From NCBI GenBank assembly GCA_013399305.1, contig VXAI01000137.1, forward strand, positions 703,592-767,591: a stretch of 64,000 bases of DNA, in the 5' to 3' direction. The first letter of the stretch is position 1. Every line of letters begins with the position of its first letter. This stretch comes from Rostratula benghalensis. Its lineage: Eukaryota; Chordata; Aves; Charadriiformes; Rostratulidae. The translations under genes and the position numbers were made by a program. A model generated the notes under the pieces. That model saw only the letters and a list, made by a program, of their open reading frames with translations. It made no database searches and was not told the DNA's origin. Shown piece after piece: positions 11,843 through 25,335 of the stretch.

Positions 11843-13729
11843 TCATAATGGTTCAACTAAATTGACAGGTAAAAAAAATCATATTTCTGGATTCTAGCTC
11901 TTGGGCCCTTCATGAGTCCAACTTAAAAAAAAAAAAAAAAGCATGTTTTCCGTCTTTCATTTCTTCAGCTTCAAGTGCAGTGTAAGTAATGAGATGCGTA
12001 ACAGATTTAATAATGCAGCAATTACATATCCAAGTTTCTTAAGGATATTGTTTTTTATGCTCTAAAAGCATTTTTTAGTAAATCTTTAGTAGCAGACACT
12101 TCAGACAGCTTGTGCCCTTTAGAAAGTAAACTTCTGGGGAACCCTGTTAAATTTTCATCATTCATTTTTATGAGGTTAGCAATGTGTTTCCTATGTGGGT
12201 TGCCTTACAATTGTTTTGCAATTCACATGATAGAGTTAGTGATCTTTTTATTATTTTTTTTTCCTTTGAGTACAACTTCCAGGTTTGAATAGTGTCTCTT
12301 TACCTTGCTGTTTAAGCAGGCATTTTTAAATTTTACCATCTTTCACGTCTTTTTTCATAGGTCATATAAACTGACAATAAACCTCTTATATGATGTCTTT
12401 ATGCAGTCTCCAGGATACCATAAAGCTCTTTTACCCTTGTGGCTGCTCCTTTTAACAAGCTTCCTCATTTTTTAATGTTGTTTCCGCTTTAAAGTTGAAC
12501 CTCACCGTGATTTTTTTTTTTCCTATTTATTTTATTTTGCTTCTGCAGGATGCTGAGTTTGAGGACCGTGTGGTCAGTCTTTACAGAGTAATGCATTGAC
12601 AGCCATGCCCTGCAGCACCTCTTGCAAGTAAATCCTACGAGTAAATCCAGGTTTGTTTCTCTTTCCATGGGTTAATGGGGAATGAGCTCCGAGTGTTGTG
12701 ACATTCGCTCGGCGCGTATGAGGCCACTTGAAGTCTCTCATTACTGCATTTTCTGCTCTCCCAGCCTTTTGGATTTCTCTTGGCGTGTCACAGTGGCTTT
12801 CACCATCTTCAAGTGGTCAATAAACCAGCCTTCACATCTTTCCCTTCTCTAGGGATCCCTTGTCACTTGTGCACAGATTGACCCTATTTTCCCTCTTTGA
12901 TTTTACATTTTCTTTAACATAAAAGCTTTTTCTTCACCATTTTTGGTCTCCTGTATTGTTCCTGTATGATTTATGCCACAGGTCAGCTTTCTTCCAGCAA
13001 GGTTTTGGGCTGCATATCCTCTTAGCATCTTCATTTAAAGCAGACTACTAGCATGTGCTAGAGGAAAGAGATTAAGGAGCAAGTACCTATTTAATTTTGT
13101 CTGATTGCTTATTTTCTTGTGCCCTGATTAAAAGGGGAATTTGTTAGAAATTATTTTGGTGGTTTCTTACCTGAATTTTATCAAGTTCCAACCCGAACAC
13201 TTTTCAAGGATAAAGACATATTATGAATTACCTTTAGACAATGAGTTTCAACCTTCAGAATTTGTTTCTCCTCTCATTTTTATTTAACTGCAAAGCTAGC
13301 TTCCTTCCTGTGTTGGCTCCCATACTTTGAAAATGTTTCCTTATTCCTTATAAACTTTTCCTACTATGCTTTTTTAACTGTGCATTGAAACACTGTACCT
13401 GATTTTGGTTTTGATAAAATCCTTCTAGAAAAGTCTTGATTTTTAGCCTGTTATCTTAACAGCTTGTGCCTTTCCTTGAGGATTTTCTTCCTACTGTCTC
13501 TTTGCAATTGAGAGCTGTGGTTACCTCCCATTAGTATATTAACACTAGGAAACATTCCCTGATCCTGGGGCCAAATTATGTGGTCTGATGGCATTCATGC
13601 TGTTAAACTCTATTAACTTCCAAAACACCTAGTGGAAACCCTCCCCATTTAATTCCCAAACATGTCTAGGAATTGTTTGAAGGAGCAATAGATGGCCCAA
13701 GCCAAATTATTTTCTAATATCTTAGGGGA
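11843..13729. other. T-rich unique intron
   Basis: Includes an A16 run at 11925-11940 and pyrimidine-rich sequence on the plus strand (12.2-13.5 kb). No repeat family or exon recognised. Confidence 0.45.
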
Positions 13730-14131
13730 CTACAACACCTCTCGTACGAGGATAGGCTAAGGGATTTGGGTCTTTCTAGACTGGGGAAGAGAAGCCTGAA
13801 GGAGGATCTTATCCATTCTTATAGATACTTAAAGGGTGGGTGCCAGGAGGATGGGGACAGTCTTTTTTGAGCGGTGCCCAGTGACAGGACAAGAGGAAAT
13901 GGGCACAAACTTGAACATAGAAAGTTCCTTCTCAACAGAAGGAAGAACTTCTTTACTGTGATGGTGGCAGAGCCCTGGAACAGGCTACCCAGAGAGGTGG
14001 TGGCACCTCCATCTTTGCAGACATTCAAAACCCACCTGGACACATTCCTGTGCAACCTGCCTTAGGTGGGGGGTTGGACTAGATGATCTCTAGGGGCCCT
14101 TCTAACTCCATATCATTATGTCATTCTGTCT
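13730..14131 (+). mobile_element. CR1 LINE 3' fragment, fourth subfamily type
   Basis: Contains AGTGACAGGACAAGAGG, ATGGGCACAAACTTGAACA, GGAAGAACTTCTTTACTGTG, GAGGTGGTGGCACCTCC and GGGTTGGACTAGATGATCTC. The same type lies inverted at 22.8-23.4 kb. The terminal repeat has decayed to CATTATGTCATTCTG. Confidence 0.93.
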
Positions 14132-15319
14132 TCCACCACCTAATAACATCCCCTGGAGTTTCTTTATTTACTACTACAAATAGGTATTATATGGACCAGG
14201 ACTTCAGAATTCCTCCCACTGGAGTCTGTCTGCATGTCTCATGGGATCAACCACATCTTTACCTTGCAGTAGGTAGAGATGATGATAAGATGATCTCTGA
14301 TTGTCCCTTATTGTCCTCAGACATGCAGCTACATGACTACCTGCTGATCAACTTCCTACTGGTCAGCTTATTTCTCTTCTCTGTCACCTCTGATCTCTGC
14401 CCCTGAAAACATATCCTTGCTGTGAGAGGCCATGGGGTTATCATCTAGGGGAAGATCTTATTTATGTGATCCTTTCTCCATCTGTTAACCACATGTTACA
14501 AGGCATTCCTTCCTCTTAAATTTGCCATAAGGGAGCATTCCTCCCTTTAACCTGATGGAGGGGATGGTCTATCAAGTTGCTGTAAGTTTCATCAGTGAAT
14601 TTCTCTGTCACTTCGAGTCCTTTCAATCTGACCACCTTGATCCCCAAACCCAACACTTCTTCAAGGGCCATGAGCTACCAATACCATTTGCATGTACATA
14701 ACATGCACCCACGGGGCAAAAGCTGATGTTCTGTGTCATGACCCAAGGCCCCACTCTCTTCCTGGAGACTTGGCAAACCAAAGGAGCATTAGGATTGTGA
14801 GACCAGCTGGAAAATCAGAGGTGCAGAGGTAGCAGAAGTGGGATTAAGATGGTAGGTTGAGTTTCTAAAATTCATGATCAATCTTTATGTATGTGAGCTG
14901 ACATCTGAGCTTCCTAGACAAGGAATTTATTCTATATAGTCAGTAAAGCCCAGATATCTGATTCAGTTGCTCTGAGTCAAGGGTTCTGTTCTGTTGACCA
15001 CACATAGGGTCTGAGAGGTACCTGGGGCTGACAACTCTGAAGCAGGACCTATGAAGGACTTGGCTAAAGTCAAAAAAAGCCACCAAATGCCTATGTTTTC
15101 AGTAGCTGAAGAGAGCGTCATATGTACTTTAAGGATGTGCCGTGTCTCTCTTTAGGCTCCACTCACCCTACTGATGGACAGCAGGATCTCCTTGGGCTGG
15201 AACAGCATCTCAGAACCCAGCTCATGTGGTGACACACACACACAGAGACTTGGAAGGTCACAATTGACATCCCAAAGCAGAGCTGAAAAGGGACTCTAAC
15301 TGTCTGACATGCAAAGCAC
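14132..15319. other. Unique intronic sequence, no gene seen
   Basis: No family recognised; a CA run of about five units sits at 15235-15243. Confidence 0.4.
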
Positions 15320-15770
15320 AGAGGTAGAAAGGACCTCCTGATTCACTCAGTGCTTCTGCAGCCAATTGCTCCATAGCAGCTTACACAGAATTGTTATCAA
15401 TATTCATCATAAAACCAGCTATGTTTTTAGCACTTACTAATCCTGGTGGAAGATTACTTCAGACACTCATTCTCCTTCCAGCCAGGAACCTTCTTCTGCT
15501 TTACACACTAAATGCCCAGTTTATATCCATTCCCTTTTGGACCAAGAATATCCATGTCTTAAACACCCTTTCTCTTTCATAATCCCTAAATCCACACAAA
15601 TAGCTGTCCTATCTCTGACCATCTTCGATTTCTGTGCTCATTGAGACCCATGCCAGTCTCTTCTTCCCCAAGCAGCTCTGCTAGCCCTCCTGCAAGCCTC
15701 TCCTAGCTCCATTTATATTTTTTTTCCAATGCAAGCAGAAGAGTTGCAGTGTCCTAGCCTGGTACCTTAG
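15320..15770 (-). mobile_element. Ancient CR1-like LINE relic
   Basis: Strongly diverged. Blocks in order resemble an old sauropsid CR1 3' region read in reverse: AGAAAGGACCTCC, CCTGGTGGAAGATTACTTC, AACCTTCTTCTG, GCCCAGTTTATATCCATT and TGAGACCCATGCCAG. The terminal repeat is lost. The family match is from memory and the outer limits are approximate. Confidence 0.6.
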
Positions 15771-17974
15771 GTAAAAGAAACTCCATAACATTAACACCAT
15801 AAAATATAAATGAAGTCAACATGGGAAGACATTTCATCCATGTTTCCATCCTATGGAGATACGTCTGTCTGTCTACCAAAGCAGTGACCCTGTGCCTGTT
15901 CTGGAGTCCCTCCAGGGTTATGCCAATGTAGCCCTGATCAGATTTTCTGCTCTGTTTGTGTCCCCACTGTTGGAAAAAGTGAGCTATCCTTCATGCCAAG
16001 TATCCCAAGGGGGTTGCTGCAGGAGTGACAGGCGGGGCCAACAAATTCCCATCGACTTTCTGAGAGAAGTTTCATCTGCAAATAGTTCTGACGTGACAGA
16101 GACAAGTTGCTTGTTCAGATATTTAAAGATATGGTATAAAGCTGCTCGGCCTTAATTTTGGGCTTCAGCAAGCTATTGATTTTTTGATTCTTTATATTAT
16201 GTTAATGATGTCATGATCATATCAGAGCAGCAGTGAACTCCCTTAAAGCTCCAGAGTGCAATATTTAATAGATACTGTTAGTATTAATTGATTTTGCTAT
16301 AATTCATTCTACACTTGTTTTCACTCTTAAGAGTTTAGGGGTTTTTATTAACGTTAAATTCCCTAAACATTCAGGCAGAGTGAAAAGTCAAAGCATGTAC
16401 TTCTCTTCTTGGTTTTTAATTTGGGAATGGGGGTAGTGGGGAAGGCTGTCCTCTCCAACTCACCCCAATCGATACTAGATTAAGTATAACACTCAATAAC
16501 TGAACTGATGTGTTCCTGAGCAGCTCAAGAGGCAGCCAAATGATATTTTATCAATTGGCCAGATGACCTTATGCTATGCATCTGCTCTCCTTCTTTTCTC
16601 CCCAACCCCTCCAGATCTTCCATCAGTTAAAGGCAGGAGGGGATCCTGAAGGCCATTTTTTTTGCTTTCAGCCATTGAGAGCAGAGGGAGGACCAGAGAA
16701 CAGACACTAATTGTTGCCCTAACAGCACTAGTAAACATTAAGGCCCGAACACACAGAAAATAACATTCATATCTAGGTATACAGAGACACTGTCCAGAAA
16801 GATTGTGGAATCCAGATCCATACTGGAAAATAAATTTTATGAGAGAATAGGCTTAAGATGGAAAAAAATGTTCTAATTTCAAAATTTCTTGCAAGCTTGT
16901 TTACAGGATTAGAACTGGGTGAAAATGAGGAAGGGGTCAGACTGATTTACTCTCATCCTCAGTTGCAGTTTCTCTTCTCCCTGAGAAAGGCACAGAGTTA
17001 AAGTTCTTGGCAAGCATCCCAACATCATCCCCTCTACCATTGTTAACCAGCTGGCTCTTTAGAGGCGCTGGATGGAAGAGGGCCAGTGAAGCCTACAAGG
17101 AGTCAAGAAAAGCCACCTCTGGCTCAGCAACATCTCAATGGTGGCTCCAAGAAAGATGCTCTGCTCTGATAACTCCTTATCAGGCCAGGCAAGCTCTCAG
17201 AGACACGGAATACACAAAATAGGAAAGTGTTATCTAAACTGAAATCCTGCCCTCTTGCCCCGCACAAAATAATCCTGTGCTCATTTGGCAGGGCTGGCTG
17301 GCAACAGTGTCCCTTCCAAGCGAGTGTTGGAGGCATGACGTGTCTGGTTGCCTGTTTCCAGCTCCTGAAGTACCAAAGGGAAAGGACAGCTTGTGAGGGC
17401 TCCTTTTCCTCTGCTGCAGTTGAGAAAATCTGCAGGCAAAGCTTGCACCTCTTTGCAGTGAAGGTCTGGGTCTACAACAAAACGAGTCCTTTTCTTGTGG
17501 TTTTCTCATGGCCATCTCTCCATCTCAGCTCTCAGCCATGAAAGCCCAGTTAACACAAGTAAGAGACTAAAGAGGCCTCGCTTCACCCCTTTTCTTTTTC
17601 CATCCAGCTGTGGGCAAGGTTGTGTTCTGAAAATCTGAAGCACCTTGGCCTCCCTTCTGCTACCAAGGATTGGAGGGAGGGAAGAGAATATTCAACTGCA
17701 GCCAGAGGGCAGCCTCTTGTGAAGACTGGGTTCCTAAGGTCCCCAAGGGCAGGTGCCCAGTGCCAGCAGGCACAGCAGTACCTCAGCATGGCTTGGCACT
17801 CATCCTGGCTGGGTTTTGCATTTCACTCATATTTGCAAGCGAGGGAGAAAGTCTAACTGAGGTCTTGCAATTCTCTGCTCTACCTTTTTCTAAGAGCTAA
17901 GTCCTTCTGCTCTCCTTCCCACACCTAGGAATAAAGCAAGGATGGAAACAGGAGAGAAACAACCAAATAACGAA
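15771..17974. other. Unique intron with an AT-rich block at 16.1-16.4 kb
   Basis: No exon recognised. The block 16130-16360 is rich in homeodomain-like cores (TTAATTGATT, TTAATGATGTCATGATCA) and could be a conserved non-coding element. Confidence 0.4.
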
Positions 17975-18003
17975 CCCACCCCCCAACCCACCCACCCCCC
18001 CCC
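17975..18003 (-). repeat. Strong G-quadruplex motif on the gene's sense strand
   Basis: The plus strand is C-rich; the minus strand reads as G tracts G9-T-G3-T-G3-TT-G6-T-G3, with loops of one or two bases. This satisfies the standard four-tract quadruplex pattern with very short loops, and it would appear in the plexin pre-mRNA. Confidence 0.85.
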
Positions 18004-20827
18004 AAGATGCACTTAGCATCTGCACCAAGCGAACAAGGGAGAAGCCTCCCAGGCATGGGTGAGCTAGATTGAGATTATTTCCTTAACATGTCTCAATTAA
18101 AATGTAGATCTCCTTTACTGCCTGGGGCCAGAGGGGCAGGAGGCATTGGAAATGAGATAGGGGAGAGAGAAACAAGACTTTTCTTCATTCCTTGCTGCCT
18201 TAACCCTTCTGGTGCCACCTCTGCTCTAACAGCCAGACAAAGGGCACAGGGTACATTCTTTGGGTTAAGGAAGGAACTACACATGTACAGAAACCTTGCT
18301 GGGTCTGCTAAGGCTCCTTCTGCTTTAATTCAACAAGCTCAAACCTTAGTCAGCCACTAGTGACATGAAATATATGTTGTCATAGCAGTATTATCTGGGA
18401 TTCTGCAGTCTTTAAGTCAAGCTGCATACAGGACTTCTGCAACCACCCACCTCCAAACGGCTTGATGGCTTTGGACCTCACAGCCGCCTGTGAGGAACTG
18501 CTACCCCTCTCCTACAAATCAGGAGCTAAAACAGATTGGAGCTATTGGAAATTGGGCATTGTTTGATACAGATTAAGTTTCCCTAATATCTACTGGAAGA
18601 AACTAACACTTCCAGAGGGCAATTCAACCCACCTCCTTAAACACCTCAGGGTTACGATAGATGTGTTCAGAAAAGTCCTTCACTGGCTGCTGAGACAAGA
18701 AACCCAACAGCAGATAAGATAAACCTCATCTCAGTAACTTGGCCAAAATCACACAAGGTATCTGTAGCAGAGCAGGGAAATAAATACCGCTTCCTCTTGC
18801 CTAAGGAAAACTCTGTAACCAGTGCATCATGCTGGCATCCCTATCTAAATGTACCAAGTGGTCCAGAACTCATTTTTTCCAGTCAGAAAATGTCCCAGAT
18901 ATTATCTTAGAACACTGCTTCAGACCTTCAGCCCACACCAATTCCCACTTCCTTGTGTTATTCACAATCTCTCAAATCCCTTTAGCCAGATTAGGCAGAA
19001 TCATCCTCCGCCCCTTCTACTCTGTCCAAGCAGAGCCTTCAGTTTTTTCTTTCTGCTTCTCCTCGATGTATTTCTCTGCCTCCAAATTTCTCTTCAGTCT
19101 TTGCCATTAAGATAATCAACAGAAAAGTCAGGTTAATTGCTGGTGCAACTTCCTATCTGCATTTTCCTCATTACCAGGGGCTGGTGCACACTGTATTACA
19201 GCATTCAGCTATACCTGCTTGTGGTGGGGCTGCCCCATGCCCTCACAGAGCATACAGAAGGTAATTCACAGCCAACATGCCTGTTCTTCACTATGAATTT
19301 CACCTCCCCTGCAGGAGGATGGCAAGAAGATATGTTTTCTTTGAATACGTTGGTTTCTTGCATCCACCCTTGTTAGCCATTCCGGTCCAGATCTGACTCC
19401 AGGGATGAAACTCTATTAAAAATGTGCCCTTTACCCTGGCAGAAATTAATTTGGTTCAATCCATTGTGCATTAGAACAGGAGGCAAGAACTGTGTTCCAT
19501 GTCTTGATACATGCATAACCGCAGCCCTGGCAATGCCCTGTTTTTCCCTGTCCTTCAATGTGGGTGCGCTGCAGGTGACACCCATCCTTGCTCTTCACTA
19601 CGGGAGCAGCTGGAGGGGTTCATCTGCATGATGTTTTACTTGACTGTTGTGTTGTAAATGAGGGAGAGACTTCTATATCTCCCCCCAAAGCCAGAGATCA
19701 GGCTATTGTCTATCTTCTGTAATTCAGGGAGCTAAAACATCTGCGTCTGCCTTGGTGGATGGATTCTGCTATGGATAGTATGCCATTCTAAAGCTACTGA
19801 AGGCCATATCTGAAGTGGAAAACAATTGAGGACAAGATGTTCAAGAAAACAGAATGATTTCTTGCTCAAATCCATTCACCTAATAAAAGAAATACATATA
19901 TTGCTGGGGGTAGGAAGAAGAGATTATGCTTTAGGTTCACACACACAGAGAAAAGAAAAGCCCCACAGCAGGATGAGATAATTAGCTTCAACCTCAGATG
20001 CTCCTGTGAACTCATACAACCTGCCTCCAGGACCACAGTACTACAGAGAAGGGAGAGAAAATTCTCCCTGGTCCAGAAGGCAACTGGGAAAGGACCTGCC
20101 CCTGCAGCTCTGCTTGGGGGAATGAGTGCAGCGAGAGGTGGGAGCAACGGGGAGAACGAGGGGCTGGAGACAGATGTGCTGGTGCCACATGGGGATCTTC
20201 CATGGACCTTGGAAGACTAAATTTTGTGGGAGAAGAGAAACTGGTCATGTTGCAAAACCCAGACCTAGGTTTTGGCCAGCCTGTGAATATGCGGGGAGAG
20301 GACATCGCCAGCTGAGACTGGGCCCTATTTTGTTGCCTACACACAGGGGTCTAATGTCACTTGAGATGCCTTCAGGACCCCAGCTGGCACTCATTTTATC
20401 CTCCAGAGGGAACAGGTCTTTGTAGACTGTCACATTTGCCAGCACCAGGTGAACACCTCGGATACCCTAGGCACTCCAATTGCAGCATACAGCGTGGATG
20501 GACATTCTTTGCATAAATAAAACCAGCTGTATTTCAAATTCTCCTTGTACATTCTCATTCTCCATAAACCTGTATTTAGGCACTTGAATTAAGTCCTTGT
20601 GTTGCCACTCTGTATCTAGGTCTCCTTGCTGGTTCTGTCAACCTCTACTTTGTAACCTACATCAGGATACCCTGTTTCCTTGTGGCAGCCCTGTAACTTT
20701 CCATCTCAGCAACAGTGCACACCCAACAAGATTTCTAAGCTGGTCAGGGTGGGCATACAACTTTCCCCTTTCCCTGTTCCCTCCCTAGCTGTTACCCTAG
20801 GTACGTACTGTGGGATATCTAGAAATA
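18004..20827. other. Unique intronic sequence, no gene seen
   Basis: No repeat family or exon recognised. Confidence 0.4.
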
Positions 20828-21167
20828 GCAGCCTTCCAGTACCTAAAGGGGGCTACAGGAGAGATGGGGAGGGATTCTTGACCAGTGAATGGACTATCAG
20901 TATGAGGGATATTGGTTTTAAACTGAAAGAGGGGAGATTTAGATTAGATACTCTTTTCTATGAGTGTGGTGAGGCACTGCAACAGGTTGCCCAGAGAAGC
21001 TGTGGCTGCCCTATCCCTGGAGAGATTCAACGCCAGGCTGGATGGGGCTTTGAGCAACCTGGTCTGGTGGGAGGTGTCCCTGACAGGACAGGAGGTGTGG
21101 AATTAGATGAAATTAGATTTTTAAGGCACCTTTCAACCCAAACTATGCTATGATTTTATGATTCTAT
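20828..21167 (+). mobile_element. CR1 LINE 3' fragment
   Basis: Runs from GCAGCCTTCCAGTACCTAAA through TTTTAAACTGAAAGAGGGG and GTTGCCCAGAGAAGCTGTGG to GATTTTATGATTCTATG. The AGGAAGAAATTC block is missing (AGATTAGATA joins CTCTTTTCTATGAG), a small internal deletion, and ATTAGATGAAATTAGAT near 21101-21118 is a short local duplication. Confidence 0.93.
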
Positions 21168-22821
21168 GCCACCCAACAGTATGTAGTGTCCCAAAGGAAG
21201 GGTAATGCTGAGATGATGAAGGTATATCAGGGAATCAGCATTCAGTAGGTGCTCCAGAAAGTCTCCAGGTACCACTGAGCACCATTATCCCTTTCTCATT
21301 GCCCGTCCTAGCACATGGACACACCTCCTCACCCACGGCAAACCTGGTGCTGTTTCACATCAGAGAAGAAGAAACCCCAGAGATCTTTCTCTGCAAAAGC
21401 TGAATTTTCTGCAATGCTAAACCTGAGCTGCAAATGTTTCTGTGATGGAGACAAATCCCAAGTAGGACACCTAACTCACAGGGCTGCTTCAGGAGAAAGC
21501 CTCTGCTGGAACTCACTGCACAAAGTAATTATCTTCCTACCCTCCCTCTTCTGCCCTCTAGCAAAATAAGCTAATCAAGGAAGAAGGTTGTTATCAAAAC
21601 ACATTTACCGCACTCCTGCGTCTTACGATCCACAGTGCCCAGTGCTGTCCCCGACTTGCCTCGGGCAGGCACTGCCACCAAAATAATCAACCTGTGAAGG
21701 ACATGGCTCTGCCCTGCACTGCTAGGTAGACCAGAGCAGGAGAAGTGCTCCCAAAAGGGACACAATGGCACCTAGGGAATGGAAGGACATCAGCAGTGAT
21801 AGACGCACAACGTTCATGTACAGTGATGTGTCAGTTCTCCAGGACTAGTGATGAGCTGTTCCTCTCAAAGGCATAGGGCTGGTTCAGGGAGGTTTATTCA
21901 ATGTCATCACCCATCTGTAGCAAAATGAGACTCCCAGGAGCCTCTGTTTCACTTTGGGCTTTATCACCATCAATAGCCATCTTCCCCGTCCCAAGAATTT
22001 CCTCCTGCTCTCTGGGCTAAGAGCCCTGATCTCATTTCAAAAGGCCATTGGGAGAGCTGTCACATTTGGAGCTATTTCCTCTGCTCCAAAGGAGAGGCAA
22101 TGCTGAGGTGTGAAATGATGGGTACTTTAGCTATACCTCAGCAGACAGATTAAAGATTATCTGGGCTCAATGCAGAATGCTTAATGGGCCAATGTCACTC
22201 CACGGAGCCCCCCTGCTGCGCGCTTCCCTCTGTGAGAAGGCTGAAATGCCGTCTCCAGTTTCGATAACTACCTGAGAAGAAGTGGGTATCACTCTGTGCC
22301 AAGGCCAATCGTGGGAAGATGACTCCACTTTCCCTTGCTATCAGATGGAGAGGTTTCACAGACCACGTGCAGGGTCTGTCTGAGCAGCAGCTGTGACCAG
22401 GGAGGAGTCAAACCAAGCAGTGTTTGGAGACAAGGCAACTTGACATCTGGTTCACTTCTGATGGCCATGCCAATCAACTGATTGAAGATGTTCAAACCAA
22501 ATGAAAGCTTTCAAATTTCCTGCAATTATTCCCCCACTCTCATTATTTATGGGGTTTTTTTCCCCACTGTGTACCAACAGCATGTATCTGGCAATCTCCT
22601 GTTGCAATGAGAAATGTCTCCAGATACCTCAGACACACAGTGTACTGAACACAGCAATTGAAGTAACTCTGAGCTTCCCCACTGATGGAGAAGATCAGCC
22701 CAGTAGGTACAAGTTTCCAAAGCAACACAGGATTTTAGCTGGAAGCCTTTTGCTCTTTGTGTGGCTGATCCACCTTTGGGAACTTTAGGACAATTGTCAT
22801 CTAAGTCTCATATGTAGAGTG
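21168..22821. other. Unique intronic sequence, no gene seen
   Basis: No repeat family or exon recognised; a small group of CpGs sits near 22200-22265. Confidence 0.4.
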
Positions 22822-23354
22822 TCACAGAATCACAGAAATGTCATAGTTGGAAGGGATCTCTAGAGACCATCTAGTCCAACTTCCCTGCTAAAGCAGGATT
22901 GCCCAGAACACATCACTCAGGACTGCATCCAGGCAGGGCTTGAAGGTCTCCAGAGAAGGGGACTCCACACCCTCCCTGGACAGCTTCTTCTGGGGCTCTA
23001 CCACCTTCATCTTTGAATGAAACTTCCCGTGTTCCAGCTTGTGCCCATTGCCTCTTGTCCTGTCACTGAGAACCACTGAAAAGAGTCTGGCTCCATCTTC
23101 CTTCAACCCACCCTTTACATAATTTTGAGCATGAATAAGGTCTCCCCTCAGCCTTCTCTTCTCCAGCCTGAATAAGGAGTCCCAGCTTTCTCAGCCTTTC
23201 CTCATCAGAGAGATACTCCAATCCCCCCATTGGACTCTCTCCAGGAGTTCCTGGTCTCTCTTGAACTGGGGAGCCCAGAACTGGACACAGGATTCCAGTT
23301 GTGGCCTCATCAGTGCAGAGTAAAGAGGGAGAATGACCTCCCTCGACCTACTGG
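22822..23354 (-). mobile_element. CR1 LINE fragment, fourth subfamily type
   Basis: Starts CACAGAATCACAGAAATGTC, then GTTGGAAGGGATCTCTAGAG, CCTGCTAAAGCAGG, TTGTGCCCATTGCCTCTTG, CAGCCTTTCCTCATCAGAGA, AGCCCAGAACTGGACACAGG and ends near CCTCGACCTACTGG. About 530 bp. Confidence 0.94.
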
Positions 23355-24870
23355 ATGAGGTCAATACTTGGCCCTCCAGGTATTTGAAGGCCCCAAGAAC
23401 AAACCCATGTCAAGACTGTGCTAAGGCAGGAAAGGATACTGAAAGTTATTCCATTAAAAAAGGGTCCTAGATTATTCAGCATACCAGTCAAATGCAAAAC
23501 TCCTGCAAAATGGTACCCTTCTGAAGGGAATCCAGTTTGCACCCTGGGTGAAATAGCATGGGAAATACAAAGCAGGGACAGCTGAAGAACTGGTTTCTTG
23601 TAGCGGAATCTGAGGGTCTATAGGATCACAAAGTCCTGCAGGAATAAGTAAATCACTCTTTTCTCACTATCTGTTAGAGCTTGGAGTGGCACAGGAATGA
23701 TGTTCTAGCCTCCTGCCCTGCTGGTCGCTGAAGCCTGGGCCATACAGCCCTTCCCAGTGTCCCTTCCCATGTGGCACTTGAGTTATCCTCCCTCCCCTGC
23801 ACAAGCAGAGCAAAAAGATGGGAAGGAAAAGAGAGGAGATGAAGGGGAAAACAAAATAAAAAAAACTCAGCCTGAAAGAGAGTCGCAGTCTTTCAGACGG
23901 CAGAAAGTCAAGCAAGCAAAAGACCCTTCAAAAAAAGGTCTTATTGCAGCATCTGTAGGCAGCTTAGGTTACCCAAGACTCTCTAGTGATTCAGAAGACT
24001 TTGACCAAGAAAGTTAAAGCCAGGGACGATCAATGAGCCTCTGCAAGCAGCATCGCATCAGGTTACCTGCTGAGACGAGACAGCGGGAGCTGCACTTTGT
24101 AACTTTTTCCTTTTTTTTTTTCCTGATCTGGCAATGAGTCTGAGCTTGGATAACAAATCTTCCTCTCTCTCCACACTAATTCCTCATTCCCTAGAAAACA
24201 ACTTAAGTGGTTAGGTTTTTTGTTTTGTTTTTTTTCCCTCCCATACCACGTTAGAAATGAGAATTGTGATTTCTGGGTACACAAGTTTCCTGCAGCTACA
24301 AGGCAGATGGAGAGCAGGAGGACAAGAGGCCAACTTCCCACATATTGGGGTATGTGTCTGCTGCCAGAGGACATCATAAAACCCTTGGGAACAGGGCTAT
24401 TCTTTTGAGGAATAACCAAAGAGCACTCATGGCTTCTCAAGTGTCTCATAAAGACCATCTGCAGCTATCCAGCTAATCCATGGTCAGCTCAGCATGAGAA
24501 GTTGTGTATGCAAGATTTTGGTCATCCTTTGACTAACCCAGAGCCATGTCATGGCATGCAGTCTGGGGAGCAACTGGGGTGCAAAGCCAACAGAGCCAAC
24601 ACAGGTCCCTAAGTGAGGTCCTTGAGTGCAAGAAGGACACTCAAGGGACATGTGAAGCTCCTCACAGATGAAGAGAGAGCCAGCTCCTGGTTCTGCTACC
24701 TCCACAGCAGGACAGAGTGGGGATACTTAAACAAACCATCTTCCCTTCAGAGCAAATGTCAGTTCCTCCAAACCAACAGTGTTTGTTCATGTCCTGCTTT
24801 GCTCACTCTCTAGAGCTGGTAAAGACTTCTGGGGGAGAAAGGAATCAAACATGCCCAAATGTTCCATTCT
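23355..24870. other. Unique intronic sequence, no gene seen
   Basis: Includes a purine-rich patch at 23810-23960 and a T-rich patch at 24210-24240. No exon recognised. Confidence 0.4.
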
Positions 24871-24949
24871 AATGAAAAAAAAAAACAAACCAAAACCAAA
24901 CAAAAAAACCCCACCCCAACAAAACACACACACACACACGCACACACAG
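24871..24949. repeat. A/C low-complexity tract ending in (CA)n
   Basis: A11 then CAAACCAAAACCAAAC-type sequence, CCCCACCCC, and a CA microsatellite at 24923-24948 broken by one CG. Confidence 0.9.
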
Positions 24950-25335
24950 AGCAATGCTTCGCTTCGGAATGACTTTTTATTTTGAAATTGTAAGGAATTT
25001 ACTAAAACCTGAAATAAAATCCCAAAATAAGAACTTCTGAGGTCTAAGTGAATCATTCTTCAATGGTAATAATGGTATTAGCCCCTTCTAAAACATCTTT
25101 CAAGAACACCTTTTATTGAAAAAAAAAATAATTGGCCCACTACAAGCTGGAAAAAAAAATAATTTTGAAATATCACAAGTCCTTCCAGAAAATGAGACAA
25201 TTTTCCTCTCTGATTGGAACTTCTGACCTGCTGGACAAAGAGTGCTCATAAAAGCAGGGACAGATCCCAGAGAAGGAGGCGGGTGTTGAGGGGCTGCAAC
25301 CTCCCTTAAGAACAGATTGTGCATGTTCAACTATT

